Assembly (NCBI RefSeq): GCF_043290135.1
Contig: NC_134710.1
Location: 201,742,692-201,806,691 of the forward strand
Direction: 5' to 3'
Source: Rhipicephalus microplus
Lineage: Eukaryota > Arthropoda > Arachnida > Ixodida > Ixodidae
Length of the DNA stretch: 64,000 nt
Shown here: piece after piece, positions 13,621 to 25,219 of the stretch
Numbering within the stretch: position 1 is the first letter of the stretch
How the letters are laid out: each line of letters starts with the position of its first letter
Program-made: the position numbers and the translations under genes
Notes under the pieces: model-generated
What the model was told of the DNA's origin: nothing
What the model saw: only the letters and a program-made list of their open reading frames with translations
Databases searched by the model: none

Positions 13621-13639
13621 CAAAAGTCATCCTAACGTT

Positions 13640-16600
13640 GTTTCCTTCACGTTATTTCTTAGGATTTTTTTTTCTATTCTTTAAATCGAAAACGAGAGTG
13701 ATGCTTATATTTTATACACCTGTATTGAAGATGTCATTATGTTTATCCAGCATAACCACGAAATCGATCTTAGTGGCCATGACCTCATTGTTCATATATC
13801 CACTGAGGAAGTGGCTGTATTCTTTAATAAACTCTTGCTATACTCTGTGGTGGCCACATGCTATACTCTGAGGAGTCTTTCTACTATAACGATGTCCACT
13901 AGCTTGTGCCCATCTTGGGCGTTGTGTGGTACTTTATTTTTATCACTTCATTGTGCATTGCCATTTGTTGCCTGGAAGGGTACCTTCATATGTAATAAGT
14001 GTAACTAACGCCCAAGCGAAATTCGGAGAAACTGTGCGGACGAGACAAGATTTTACGCTGGTATGCTTGGTTGTTAGCAAGTTTTATTCGGGTTGCATTT
14101 ATCAGATATGTCGGTCATTTCATCGCAGACGGCCTGAAGGAGTTCTCAAACGGATATCCTCCGTTCTTTTATAGCTTTTCAATAGTATCTTTCCATGCAC
14201 GTGTCATTGTTCTCAAGGTAGTAACTAGGCAGGAAAAGCTCTGCATCTTTCATTTTCCTTATAGAGCCTGCTGCCGAAGATGTTAGGCTCGTACACATTT
14301 TGATCTCTGACCGCGCCGACTGCAGAACTCTGAGCTCGTCCAGCTTCAAAAAGTTCCTGGCTGCTGCTTTTAAAAAACGTGAGCACCCAGTAGCTCATAT
14401 TCAAGCAAAACAATTGTCAGAACTGTCAGAAATGTCAGCGCTGATGTTGAACGTTCTGTGGTGGGTGATTCACCTAAAGCAAAGCACACTAACTTGTGAT
14501 TTAAATCTATGCACCTGAGGTGCGACACACTGAAACTGTCTCTCCCCAACCCTCTAGAAATTCTACTAACAATTTTTCCCCCTCATACTCTGACCTGAAT
14601 GTTTAAGCCAGTGGAATTTAACTTTTGTAATATAGGAGTAACTTGGGTGGCAGTCAAAGAAAAATTGCACAGCTGAAAAAAATTGCATGAGAAAAATAGC
14701 TTCGCTGTGACTCCAAGTGTTTGAAACACTGAAGTGTTTATCTCTATAAAGGTGACTTGTATATGCAAATGATATGAATTAGGATTCAGAATTTCATAAA
14801 TTCAAGTGTCCTTACGCAATATCACTTCTCGTTGTTTAGACTCTGAAGCAAGAATGGTGCAGCGTTTTTTTTTTTTTTTTTTGAAGTATCCTCTGCACTC
14901 ATGTGTGCCAGCTGGCATATTAAGCAAAAGCTTTATACTATAAGTAGCAATTTAAGCTAAGCCAACTCTATAACTCAACAAAATGGTCAATATATTTTTG
15001 AAGCTATTGCATTTCTAATGTATTACTTCAAGTATTACCGTTGCTAAAATGATCCGTTGATTGTCTTGTCCGTTCAGCTAAAAGAGAAGACAAAGAAAAC
15101 CAGCTTCTTTCTATATCTCTCGTCAACACTCGCAAGTTTTAATATCACACCAATATTGTGAAACCGGAACACAATAATACATGTCCGGTGAGATTACAAA
15201 CTGCTAGGCAGTATGATTATTATTGCTCATACCCAGCCAAACATGATATGAGAGGAAATACTAAATAAGACAGGCCAGATAAAGCAAAGTTGTTCTTAAG
15301 AACAAAAAATTTAAGAATTGGTGGTCCTGTTATGGGTATTCTTACAATGTAATAAAACGGCATGGAATGAGACATACCTTAGTTGGAAAGACCAAGAATT
15401 AGTGAATCATTTCTGGTGTCTACATCAACTGTATTTGCGTAGCCAAGCCTGGGCAGATAGCTCCAAGGGCAGTCTTTGTGTTTAAACGCGTCAGCAATGT
15501 TCAGTCTGTCTTCATGGAGGATATAAACCCCTACTGCAAACCATATAACAATATTTGTTTAGATAATGCCGGCTAGGTTGATTTCGCTGGTGTATCTTTA
15601 GTGTAATTGTAAATGGCCAGCTCATAGCCCTTTAAACCAATCTTAAGTTATTTAAATAGTGCACATGTAACAGCGATAACAACCAAAGCATTATTTATCT
15701 TAATGGGCTGTTACATTTCGATATGCGCTCGGGTGTTCAATTTCTCAGGTCTGCAGCAGTGATACACAGGATGGATGAGAGGTTTGGGTCGCCACCCATT
15801 TCATACGTGTCGCCTGAAATCATTGGAGTCGCGGGCATGGTCCAGACAAAATAAGACTTCAAATTTATTCGCGAGATATCGCACTTACCTGGGTGGAGGG
15901 CATGAAACGCTGTCTTTTGGGTGACTGTCTGCCACCAAATGGCGTTGCTGTTTTCATTACTCTGGCAGCAGCTTCTGCAACACCACTCGTTTTCAAGGCT
16001 TTGCTGCTTTAATGCGAATGTCTTAGCGCAACTATGCATCGGAACTTAATGGCGCACTTTAGAGGTGGCGTGCAAGTGGACAGAGAAGCACGGAAATCCT
16101 CAGAGATTAGATGGAAGGTCTGCAGTCACGAGTGCTAAGGCACGCCTCGCAGAGTTGTACCCGGTGTGGCTGGCCGTTGCTTGAAGAAAACGGTGACCCA
16201 ACACAATAAGGTTCCACCTGGCGGCCATCGAGTTTCCATGATGAGCCGTAAAATAGAAGACGATGTGGGTTGTTTACGCGGCATCCCACTAAATGGAAGC
16301 CCAGCCCAGTTCGGCCAATTTCAGGCGACATGCACTGCAGCCCACTTCATGGTGTGTCCTGGGGCGAGATTCCTCTCTAATGCACTTCTCACGGATCCGT
16401 TTACGAAAGTTGCCGCTGCGGCACGCAATGCGAACGCGTTTCAATGGATTCAGTCGTGGTCATGCGCGGTCGACCGCGGAGAATCCACTCGCTGGAAGAA
16501 GGATCGGTACGAAATTGAAGATCTGGCACTACAATTTCATAACTGGAACGTAAACAAAGTGGTGACTGGCGCTCAACTGAACACGGATTACTTGACAAAC

Positions 16601-17400
16601 TACTTCCAGCTACGCCATTAAGGTGCGCATGGTAATAAATTTGCAAACAAAGAAGCTATGGTATGTAGTAAATCACCTTTGCGTGCTACCGAGATAACAA
16701 CATAAATAATATACCAGAGACTCAATGTTGACGTTCATTTAAGCAGAGAGATCGTCTGCAGATTGCGTATTAAGTAGAAGGATGATAAAGATAGAAAAGA
16801 TGCAAGGTTTGCACTTGCATTCGGACTTCCGTCAACAATAAAGCCTCAGTAAACGATACACTGGCTTAACCTACTTCTCCACGCATGACACTCTCGCCGC
16901 GCATCCACATCCTCACCACGTGACGTATTCGTGATACTTAACGTTCGTATTATAGCGGTCAAACATCAAATATGCCTCATGAGTGATGAATGATAGCACT
17001 GTTCGAGGTTGCCTAGTTCGTAGTGAACAGTGCGGTCGTATGCTTACTGAAAGTTCTGATAAAATACTTGTGGAATGTAGCTCTTCTCCCTCCTGGTAAA
17101 AGTTTATTAGTACTTCAATTCTTATTCTGCATTACAGAGCCTCGGCCATTTTCTTCCAAGTTTTCTGGTACGATGATTAATGCCCACAGTGCTAAAGAAC
17201 ATCATCGTGCTTCTGAAAATCTGTGGCTCCTCTTTCGTGCACTGCCAGCATACACCCTGGACTGTGTGGCGTTCACACTCCAAGGTGCGTTTTCTGCACG
17301 GAGACGCGTAAAAATTGCGCGGCTCATGTGACATAACACACACAGTTTCAATTTGTTAGCCGCAAATAATCGGCGATTGCTGATTCTCCAAACACGGACA
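13640..17400. other. No firmly supported gene; one possible small exon
   Basis: On the minus strand 15974-15889 has a good acceptor (GTGTTGCAG) and a strong donor (CAG/GTAAGTGC) around a 28-codon open stretch (NAIWWQTVTQKTAFHALHP). No partner exon was found. A 151-codon plus frame at 16166-16621 lacks any recognisable motif. Confidence 0.3.
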
Positions 17401-17479
17401 CTGGGCGCTTTGTACATTTCAGCACGCGCATTATTGTTTAGCGTGGATGTAAAAGCGTCACCATCAGCACGTGGGGTCA

Positions 17480-18080
17480 GAGCTCACCTTCGCATCAACA
17501 GGATCCGGGCAGTGTCGTAATCCACAGTGGTTGGCACTTCTCGCGGTTGGACAACCGAGGCTCGCGGCGGCGATAGAGCAGGCGGCGTGACCCGAAGGCT
17601 GGTCGGCGGCTTGCAGGCGCAGAACGGCGTGCGCGGTTCGCTGGTCGCCTAGTGTGCTGCCGAAGCCGTTGTCCGACAAGGGGAGTCGTTCCACTTTGCG
17701 CCGGTGCGCCACCGCCGTCGGGGGGAGGCGAGCAGCCGCGAGGGGGACCGGTATAAAACGGCCGGCGCTGGTAGTGCAAGAGGCACTCCCGCCCTTCCCC
17801 CTTCGTACCCCCCGCCAGCATCACCCGAGGTGTGTTGCAGGTAAAGGGGCGAGAGGGGAAAGGCGGCCCCTGCTAGTTCTCGTTCCGGACCTCCGGAGCC
17901 ACTTTTGGGCCAGAGAGGGCGCGAGCTTTTGGAAAGCAAGATGCGCAGATGATCGCCGTTTCTAGAGCACGCACTCGGAGGCTTTTGCATATCGCCGACC
18001 AGCCGGGCGCGCACGTGAGTCGTCGCACAGTGTGTCGCGGGCGCACCTCCTCCGTCTCGCTCTTGCCGGAATGTTCCCCT
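17480..18080 (+). promoter_or_regulatory. CpG-rich promoter with TATA box and likely first exon
   Basis: This 600-base island is markedly GC- and CpG-rich compared with its AT-rich surroundings. On the plus strand it contains TATAAAA at 17752-17758, framed by GC-rich sequence, which would place transcription start near 17783. A splice-donor-like TTGCAG/GTAAAG at 17841 would end a non-coding first exon of roughly 60 bases. No coding exon of the downstream gene is recognisable in the window, so the gene served is unknown. Minus-strand open frames across this island are compositional artefacts of high GC content. Confidence 0.5.
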
Positions 18081-18084
18081 GTCG

Positions 18085-20190
18085 TCGCCTCAGCTACTTC
18101 TCCGCTAGCTCGGCCAAACTGACCAAGCGTGGAAGTGAAGGGACGTTTATTTTCCTTTCATACAAAGTACTGCAGTGTTTCCCTTCGTTCTGTACGTGTG
18201 TCCGCACGGGCATCATCACCAGGAAAGAAGGAGTAGTGCCATTTAAAAATGGACTTTTTTTTTGAACTCCTCTCTCTGCTAGCACAAATTGCTGAGAAGT
18301 CAATTGCTCATTTTAATATCCTATCCAGCAGATAGAGTTCGCTTCTATTCCTTAAGCGCATCCGGAAACATCGAGTGATTTTTTTTTACGTTACTTGCAC
18401 AAATGTAAGCTTGGCAGCAAAATATACATAGTCACTGCACCGCTCCAGCAATTTTCTTGTTACCAAGAGAAGAACGTTAACAGCTCCTTTATGTAGATCG
18501 CCAACACTGCGCTGCTATTCTTGCGTAAATTTTCTGTGAACGCCACCTTGTAAGTGCGAGCGAGCTTAAAAAAAGAATATTGAGAATTTTTATATTTGTG
18601 ATTCTAGCAATAACCGAGGCTCGTGGCAGCAAGAAGATGATATAAGACTTCGTTTATTTCTTTTGTCCGCCTGGTGTCGCGTAAAACGCTCATTGGATAG
18701 CTACGCATGCTTTCGGATGTAGCGACGCGAATCTCGTATTTGGGTATGCACACCGTCCAAGTAAGGTTAATGGAAATGAGATCCAATGACCGTCAGCGTG
18801 AGCTGTCGATGAATGCATCAATACGGTGAAAGTATCCGCAGGCGTAGCAGTCACGTAACGGCGGCTGTATAGTGCTCATTCTTCGGGCTCTCCTGACGAT
18901 GGAAAGCACGTGTTTGCCCCACGATGTAAACCACTTGGTCGGAGGGGAGCTGCACGCGAATTAGTCGGCGGAAGTTCCGCGCGCTGCCTTCAAGCTTTCA
19001 GCTCGCTCCACGACAGCTGAGTGCGTTTCTATTATGCATATAAGTGCACCGTTGCGTGAGGAAATGACCACGAGAGGAAGCGTAGTCTTTCCAGAGACGC
19101 AACGGGTGTTCACACATTTCTGTATTTCTTTTCCGTTCAGAAAGTTCTTCCGCAATAAATAAATCGAGCAAAACACGGCACTCCCCTCAGACCACATAAT
19201 TCGTGCAGCAATGAAATGGCCAATTTAAACTAAATTACTGCATAATCGTTGTTCAACTATACCCAGTTTAACTATGTCAGTTAATTGTCCTCCAACAGTG
19301 TCGTGACCGTACGGCACACTTATTCTTCCACACAAGCACACACGTGATCCGCCTGCGTAGAAATGTGGCCAGCAAAAAAATAAAGGGTGAAAAAAAGAAA
19401 CAATCATTCAGGACTCCTAATAAAATTTCACCACCCATATATGGCGTTTTTGTTCAGTCCATACGAAATAGATGCAGTCAGTGAGATATGAGACGAAGGT
19501 TAAACACGCCTTTTCTCTCTATTTTTTTTTTACAGCGAAAGCTGTTATGAGATCACTTTTCGGGTCACGCGCAGTTGCGTGTTGTCCGCCGCCACCGCCA
19601 CCACCACCACCGCTACCGGTGTCCGTGACCACATCGCGCAAAATGAGGAAAAAAAAAAAACTTGCACCAATGACATAGTGAGGCTTGAACCTGAGTCCCG
19701 TGGGTGCCAGCCCAATATTCTACCAATGAGCTACACTGGTGCTTGTGACTTATCGTCAAACTTGCCTTAGGCAGGCTTGATGTCGGGAAAGCTATCGCGT
19801 TATTATGACTTAAAAAGCGTTTTAAAACAGCGAAAGAACAACCATTCATCACACAATGCGATTAGCATAAGAAGTGGGCCATCCGATGCTCCAACCCATT
19901 ACAAAATCTTGTTCTTGTTTCCCTATTAACCGTGCCGCATACCCACTGCAGCCATAATTCCTCGTCGTCGTCAGCCACTGCATGGGCAATTGGGAAGTGT
20001 TTCGCAATTCCTTGCAAGTGTTTAGCGGATACCGCGCTTCTCAGAAGAATGCCGAAAAATAGAATAGCGAATGCCAGCCTGCTACCGAAAATTTTATTAT
20101 TAGTGCCCTAGTGGGTATCAAGCAAGTCTGCTTGCAGTAGTTACCCAATGAGGGTTTTCAAAAGGCTATGAAAGACCGCTCTTCTAGCTT
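18085..20190. other. No gene recognised
   Basis: Apart from the tRNA-like sequence at 19672-19744 and a short CCG/CCA repeat near 19590, nothing could be assigned. If the promoter at 17752 is real, this is the start of its first intron. Confidence 0.45.
19672..19744 (-). repeat. tRNA-like sequence
   Basis: On the minus strand TAGCTCATTGGTAGA (19720-19734) and GGTTCAAGCCT (19681-19691) are good A and B boxes with an anticodon-arm-like GGGCTGGCACCC between them. The acceptor stem fails to pair, so a tRNA pseudogene or SINE head is preferred. Confidence 0.45.
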
Positions 20191-20221
20191 TCACTGTGAC
20201 TGTGCTGCGCCTTCCGCGCAG

Positions 20222-20845
20222 GCCTGATGTATTTTTTTTTTCAATGCCAGTGCAAATGCTCTCTCCTCAATGGGAGCCGTCAGTCCGCTTCAGTTCAGGG
20301 AGTGGTCGTGATGCGACACCGCACGAAGGGGCAGGGCGGCTTGCATCACACGTGGGTCCGAGTGCTTTCACACGGGGATACGATAGGCGTGCTTTCTTTC
20401 TCTGTCTGTCAGCTTTGTTCCTTCGGGCGCTTTCTATGTGATGCAAAGCAATGCCGTCGCCAGCTCACAGCACTCGTGTGACATTTCTTTAGGGCATCGC
20501 ATGCAGCAGCGTCACAGTGACGCATCTCCATTAACTTCCAGCATAGCACCCCGAATGGACACGTGCTATGTAAAAACAACGTGCCTCTTACAGAGCCAGT
20601 GTGACCATCAATATGGTAAACATGAGGAATGCAAGACGCCGCCCCACGGACCTGTACCCAACCAAACGGAATAGTACTTCATCTGATTTCTGTCGGGAAG
20701 TACCACCTAAAGGGTACTTTACCACATGAACCAGGCACACGCAAAGGTTAGGTGATGGGCGAGAGTAGGAAAGGGCTTGAGGTGAGTGAATGGCTTAACC
20801 AGGTGCATTTGGGGGGCATTGAAAAATAGAGGAGGCGCTGGTTAA
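20222..20845. repeat. Dispersed repeat of unknown type, copy 2
   Basis: This is the partner of 1098-1650 and lies just downstream of the lipase poly(A) signal (minus strand). The copy is slightly longer because of several insertions. The two have diverged substantially, suggesting an old family. Confidence 0.7.
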
Positions 20846-20904
20846 ACGAAAGGTAAACATTGATCCTTAAGCAGCGCAGTCTATCCGGCGAAGCGGGTCA
20901 TCTG

Positions 20905-20910
20905 TTTATT
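20905..20910 (-). terminator. Poly(A) signal AATAAA of the lipase gene
   Basis: On the minus strand AATAAA lies about 30 bases downstream of the lipase stop codon, the only canonical hexamer in that short stretch. It implies a very short 3' UTR. Cleavage would be expected around 20880-20895. Confidence 0.6.
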
Positions 20911-20939
20911 CTTGCCGTGTGTTCTCGTTTGGCAGCTCA

Positions 20940-21181
20940 TCACATATTCATTGGCAGACAAAATGGTGATTCCTCGTTGGTCTTGGTGAACTGAAGGCCC
21001 CTTCCAGGCGCTTGATTGCTGTAGTAACCCATCTCACCACTGGGTTGACCAGGATCACAAAGGCCGCTGCGGAAGGCATCGATTCCGCCCTTGCACTTAT
21101 ATGTCAGGAAGCGGCACTGGTGACGATACTTGAGAGACTCAATGTAATAGAGTGGGGCCCGACCATGATCGCAGTCAATCT
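20940..21181 (-). CDS. Lipase exon 5: catalytic His, C-terminus and stop
   Basis: This final coding exon encodes 80 residues and a TGA stop at 20940. It starts after the acceptor TTCTATTCCAG in phase 1 and reads EIDCDHGRAPLYYIESL, matching the family's CxHxRxxxYxxES block in which His completes the catalytic triad. Further cysteines (CRF, CKGG, LCDPG) follow the usual disulfide pattern. The protein ends QFTKTNEESPFCLPMNM, the short terminus of arthropod neutral lipases, so no C-terminal PLAT domain is encoded. Summing all five exons gives about 376 residues, a normal length for a PLAT-less secreted lipase. Exons 3-5 total 693 coding bases, a multiple of three. Confidence 0.88.
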
Positions 21182-22042
21182 CTGGAATAGAACGCACAAA
21201 ATAGTGCAAGTTTGGAGACTGCTGGAATACAGCGCGTCGTGCAAATGAACTTAACTCGATTGTCGCTGATATTATATGCTGCTGATCATTATTAATAAGA
21301 AATTTCTAAATCATTAATTATTTCTGTAGGTGCACCGTACAAGCCGTTGGATGCAGGTTGTTTTGTTTTTAAAAGATGTCTGATGCCGTTGGGGCTATTT
21401 TTTATTTAAAATAAAAAGATATTGTCAAATTGACCAACTTCAAGCGCATGCAAGTAATAAACTACGCTACATCACGCGTCATGAGTTTACTTTTTGCGTG
21501 GTGGTGGTTGGCCAAACCGAAATGTGCAGTCGACTACAGATAGTGATCTTTTATCTATGCAGGAGCAGCTTGAGGCGACTGCAAATTTACATCAATCATT
21601 GGTAAACACCTGATTTTTAACATTGAGCTTCACGTGTATAGAAACAAACACAAATGCGAATCGCGACTTATTTGTAGATGTCAGCTAAACATCCACAGAG
21701 TCACGAAGTGTCATGAGCTGAGGACAGCAATCATTGAATTGAATCGGTCCGGAAACTGTCTGATCCCTAAGACCTGAAATATGGACCACTGTGCTCAATT
21801 TGTGTCCGGGCTTAGATTTTTTCTTTTGACTAAGGGTCTATAGTTTAAAAGTCAATTTAGTCTACACTTAGCAAATTAACATGCTTATACGTTTTCAGTA
21901 ACTATCTGTATATAATGATTATGTGAGTTTCTTGTAAAATTTACACTTATAGGACGAAAATACTGAGAGAGCAGGAGGCTTGCTTCAACAGATTGCATTA
22001 AATGCGAAGTATTTCTTAGGGAACTGCAAGGACACTGAGAGC

Positions 22043-22117
<75 letters not shown>
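22043..22117. repeat. (TATC)n microsatellite
   Basis: About 18 perfect tetranucleotide units, part of the end module of modular repeat copy B. Confidence 0.95.
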
Positions 22118-23133
22118 CCCAGCCGCCTACGTCTGGCTGCCCTCGTGATTGCGTCCTAAGCATGGGGTAGACCAAAATAAGTATGAGTGGGTGAGAGGGT
22201 TGACATGACCAGCCAGGGATATTCATTCCTGGCTGGTCATGACATGAATATAGTGAAAATCCTGTCGCGTACGCCCTCGAACCCTTTCCTTCAGACACGT
22301 GTGACACATACCTGTGTACCACGGCCGTGGTAGGCGGGTATGTGCCACAGGGGATTCGAAGTTTATATTAAGTGGGAAGCATTTCTTTGCGTAGTGCAGG
22401 TACATTCAGCTTTTTTATCAACGTATTTATCTCTATATCTAGCCGCCTACATCCGGGTGCTCTCGTTGTCACCTCCTTAACTGTGGGTAGACAAAAATTA
22501 GTATTGGAAAGTAACAAAGTTTTACGATTGCGTTTGACGAGTCCTGAGATGAACAAAGCAAAAATCTTGTCGCTAAATTCGTGAACCTCTTTTGTCTTTT
22601 TGTACAGGAATGTACGGTACATACCCGTATACTACAGGCCGTAGTATGTGGGCATGCACCACAGTTGATTGGCAGTTCATAACTACTCATGAACGGTGAG
22701 AACAGACATTAGTAATGTATGTGCGAGAACGTAAAAAAGCGGATATCGGCAGCGTTTACCCTACGAATGCAAAGGTTACATATCGAGGTCCCAGCAGGAA
22801 CCGAACCCGAGCATTCTGCGTGGCTATCAAGTATTGCATCACAGAGCCACGCCAGGTCTCGAAACCGCTGTTGAAAAACACCTTCTGAAGAGGCAATGTT
22901 GGTGAAACGTCAATTGTAGTTGCTCTGCTGGCTATCCTTTTAAACTTTACATATGTACTCCTATCACACAGGCGTCACGTCGGCTTAACCTCAATTGTAC
23001 ATTAAAGCGCCTTCCACTTAAAATGGTCTACGTAGCACTAGCCAGCGCTGCCATCTTCGCAGGCACAAGCGCTACAGATTGCCGCATACCACTTCTGGTG
23101 TCGGTAATGACTATGTCACTGTTGGCATCGTTA

Positions 23134-23384
23134 AGAGTATCGCTCATTAGCTCACATGCCGTGGATATGTTCAGTGTTACTAAATACCTCATTTAATAAA
23201 TAAGAGGACTGGAAGGAAACCTTCAAGAACGGTGATCTCTATATAGATGAACAACTAAGGGCTGTCCAAATGGCCCAAGAGCGGGCGGAGGACCATGGTC
23301 TTCCGGCCACAACGTGGGTTGCCGCCCGCAACTACGAGGCTGTATAGCTTCTTAGGAACCAAATGAAGTTTGTTGACTGACTGA
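23134..23384 (+). mobile_element. Short retroelement 3' fragment with 15-bp target duplication and TGAC tail
   Basis: The insert is bounded by CTGTTGGCATCGTTA (23119-23133) and CTGTTGGCGTCGTTA (23385-23399). It ends in TTGACTGACTGA and encodes a short open stretch (QMAQERAEDHGLPATTWVAA) ending in a stop, typical of the 3' end of a non-LTR element or derived SINE. Copy A near 10784 shows the uninterrupted site. The family is not identified. Confidence 0.6.
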
Positions 23385-23512
23385 CTGTTGGCGTCGTTAC
23401 GCAAGTGGAATCAAGTTGTTATATAAGACATATGCGACGGTCATATGTCTGAGCGTACAACATTTCTACATCTCTCTAGCCTGATTTCGTAACGTTTTAC
23501 TCAATGAAAAAT

Positions 23513-24520
23513 TCGCAGATTCCACGTACTGGGGGAATCGATGACATGCGAAGCACGAATGAGGAAGGTTCATATTGGTACGCCTAACACCAACACCTAC
23601 ATGAAAATATGTAACTTTAAAATGAGCACAACGGTACGAGGCGAACGTGAATTATGCTTTACATGACTTCCATGTCAATATTGTCATGTTTGGATGTGTC
23701 ATTTACATTCGTCATCCATTCACGTTACGTGATACGAAATTTAGCCTCACGTAGCGTGATATGAGGAGCCAGTGAAACTGCCGCGAGCACGCTATGAGCG
23801 TAGAATTTAGTGATGTTGTACATCACACGCATATCACCATTATCATGTGTGGACGTGCTATTTAGCTTCGTCGTCTATTTAGGTCATGTGATACCAAATT
23901 TGGTATATGCGGAGCTAGCAACACGGCCGCGAGCACGCTATGAGCGTATCATGTAGTCATGTTGTATGCGACATGCGTATAAAGATTATCATGTTTGGAC
24001 GTGCCGTTTACCTTCGTCGTTCATTAACGTCATGTAAAACCCAACTTGTTACATGTGCAGCTAGCAAAGCGACCGCGAGCACACCATTAGCATGGCGTGT
24101 AGTCATGACTGGTCATTACAAAAAATCATGACATGCATTTCATGATTTCTGTGTTATTGTCTGTCACTTATGTTCGCCATGCAGTCATGTCGTACCACAC
24201 CGGTTTTGCTAAATGTCATGTGAACGAAACCACCGCTAGAGCAGCAACACCATGAAATGTAAATCGTGAGGTTCATCACATACATGTCATGATTTGTATG
24301 TTATGACCACTCACTTACGCTCCATATAGCGTCATGTTATTCCATGCCAATTTTAGTACTGATACCATTATCGAGATGGCCAGGAGAGCCAAAAGTCGTA
24401 GGTGGGTGGACGGATGGATGGATGGATGGACGGATGGACGGACGGACGGACGGACGGTCGAACAGATGGATGGATGGATGAATGGATCTGCTCAAAGTCT
24501 CACAAGTTCGCTAAGGAATG
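23513..24520 (+). repeat. Modular repeat family, copy C (146-bp tandem monomers)
   Basis: The left end has GCAGATTCCACGTACTG and ATGCGAAGCACGAATGAGG. The interior consists of about four diverged monomers, with the landmark CCGCGAGCAC at 23781, 23927 and 24073, spaced exactly 146 bases. A (GGAT/GGAC)n tract at 24401-24487 precedes the right end CTCAAAGTCTCACAAGTTCGC. Orientation is opposite to copies A, B and D. Confidence 0.65.
24401..24487. repeat. (GGAT/GGAC)n microsatellite
   Basis: Mixed GGAT and GGAC units at the position occupied by TATC-type units in copies B and D. Confidence 0.9.
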
Positions 24521-25021
24521 CACAACATCAGTTCCCATGCAACGTCGGAACTGCCTTTTTTTTTCTAGAATACATTAGGCCTGTATTACCGCTGGACTAA
24601 ACTACATCCGGCGACTGTTCTTGTTTTTATATACGTGACTTTCGCACACTGATTCTTTATTACCTGTATTCAATAAGTTGGCCAGATTTAGTTGCCGACA
24701 TTCATGTTGACACAGTGCAAGAAAGCTACGTTCCACAGAGAAATCTCTAAAGAATTTCTGGTGGTGGGTGGTGACTCACAGGGGCGTTTTTCTTGAAGTA
24801 GCAGAAAGGTTGAACGAAAATCGCACAATTAAGCTAGACTGCATGGCGCTTACGTGAACAAATGTGTGGGCGAGGTACACCCATAATGTACTGCGCAAAA
24901 AACATTTCCGCTTGTCTGCCCTTTTCTTTCCTTTCGTGTCTCCGTCCGTTTTTTGCGCAGTACATTATGGATCATATCATACCAACTCGCCCAACTAGCC
25001 ATTCTTTTGAGGTACACCCAC

Positions 25022-25219
25022 CGAGAAGACCTCCACATCCGGGCTGATCTCTTCCGCCGTTTGGGTAGAAATCGACGTGTCCGTAGGGCTTGCCCATGCC
25101 GAGAGACTTTTGCAGCACTGTCCAACCCGAACTTGTGTGGATGGCGTCGACGAAGACGGCATCGGTGCGTGACACGTACACCTCGGACTGCTCGAACAGC
25201 GGCCGTGCCGCATCCAGGG
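25022..25219 (-). CDS. Lipase exon 4: catalytic Asp and VDAIHT region
   Basis: This exon encodes 66 residues. The split first codon joins with exon 3 to give ALDAARPLF, whose Asp is the expected acidic member of the catalytic triad. Next come RTDAVFVDAIHTSSGW, matching the conserved VDVIHT element, and GHVDFYPNGGRDQPGC, the usual end of this block. The acceptor is GTGCATGCAG and the donor GTGGGT after CTC G, both phase 1. The segment between the Asp box and VDAIHT is short, so a long classical lid loop is not evident. Exact exon ends are chosen from phase and motif continuity on both sides. Confidence 0.88.

Larger units (their letters stand above)
22003..23512 (-). repeat. Modular repeat family, copy B (end module duplicated)
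   Basis: The left end AAATGCGAAGTATTTCTTAGG precedes a (TATC)n tract. The end module is repeated in tandem starting near 22373 (GGGAAGCATTTCTTTGCG). The interior matches copy A and carries a retroelement insertion at 23134-23384. The far end is missing: the copy stops where copy C begins. It overlaps the lipase gene's last intron. Confidence 0.6.

Noticed and set aside
16166..16621. A 151-residue plus frame
   Set aside because: No motif, no splice or promoter context and unremarkable composition; kept only as a note in the gap entry.
17464..18014. Several minus-strand Arg/Pro/Ala-rich frames
   Set aside because: GC-rich promoter sequence rarely yields stops by chance; no protein family is recognisable.
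19672..19744. A functional tRNA gene
   Set aside because: A and B boxes are good but the acceptor stem does not pair, favouring a SINE head or pseudogene.
22043..22117. A CRISPR-like or origin-like iteron array
   Set aside because: It is a simple tetranucleotide microsatellite with no spacers, in a eukaryotic context.
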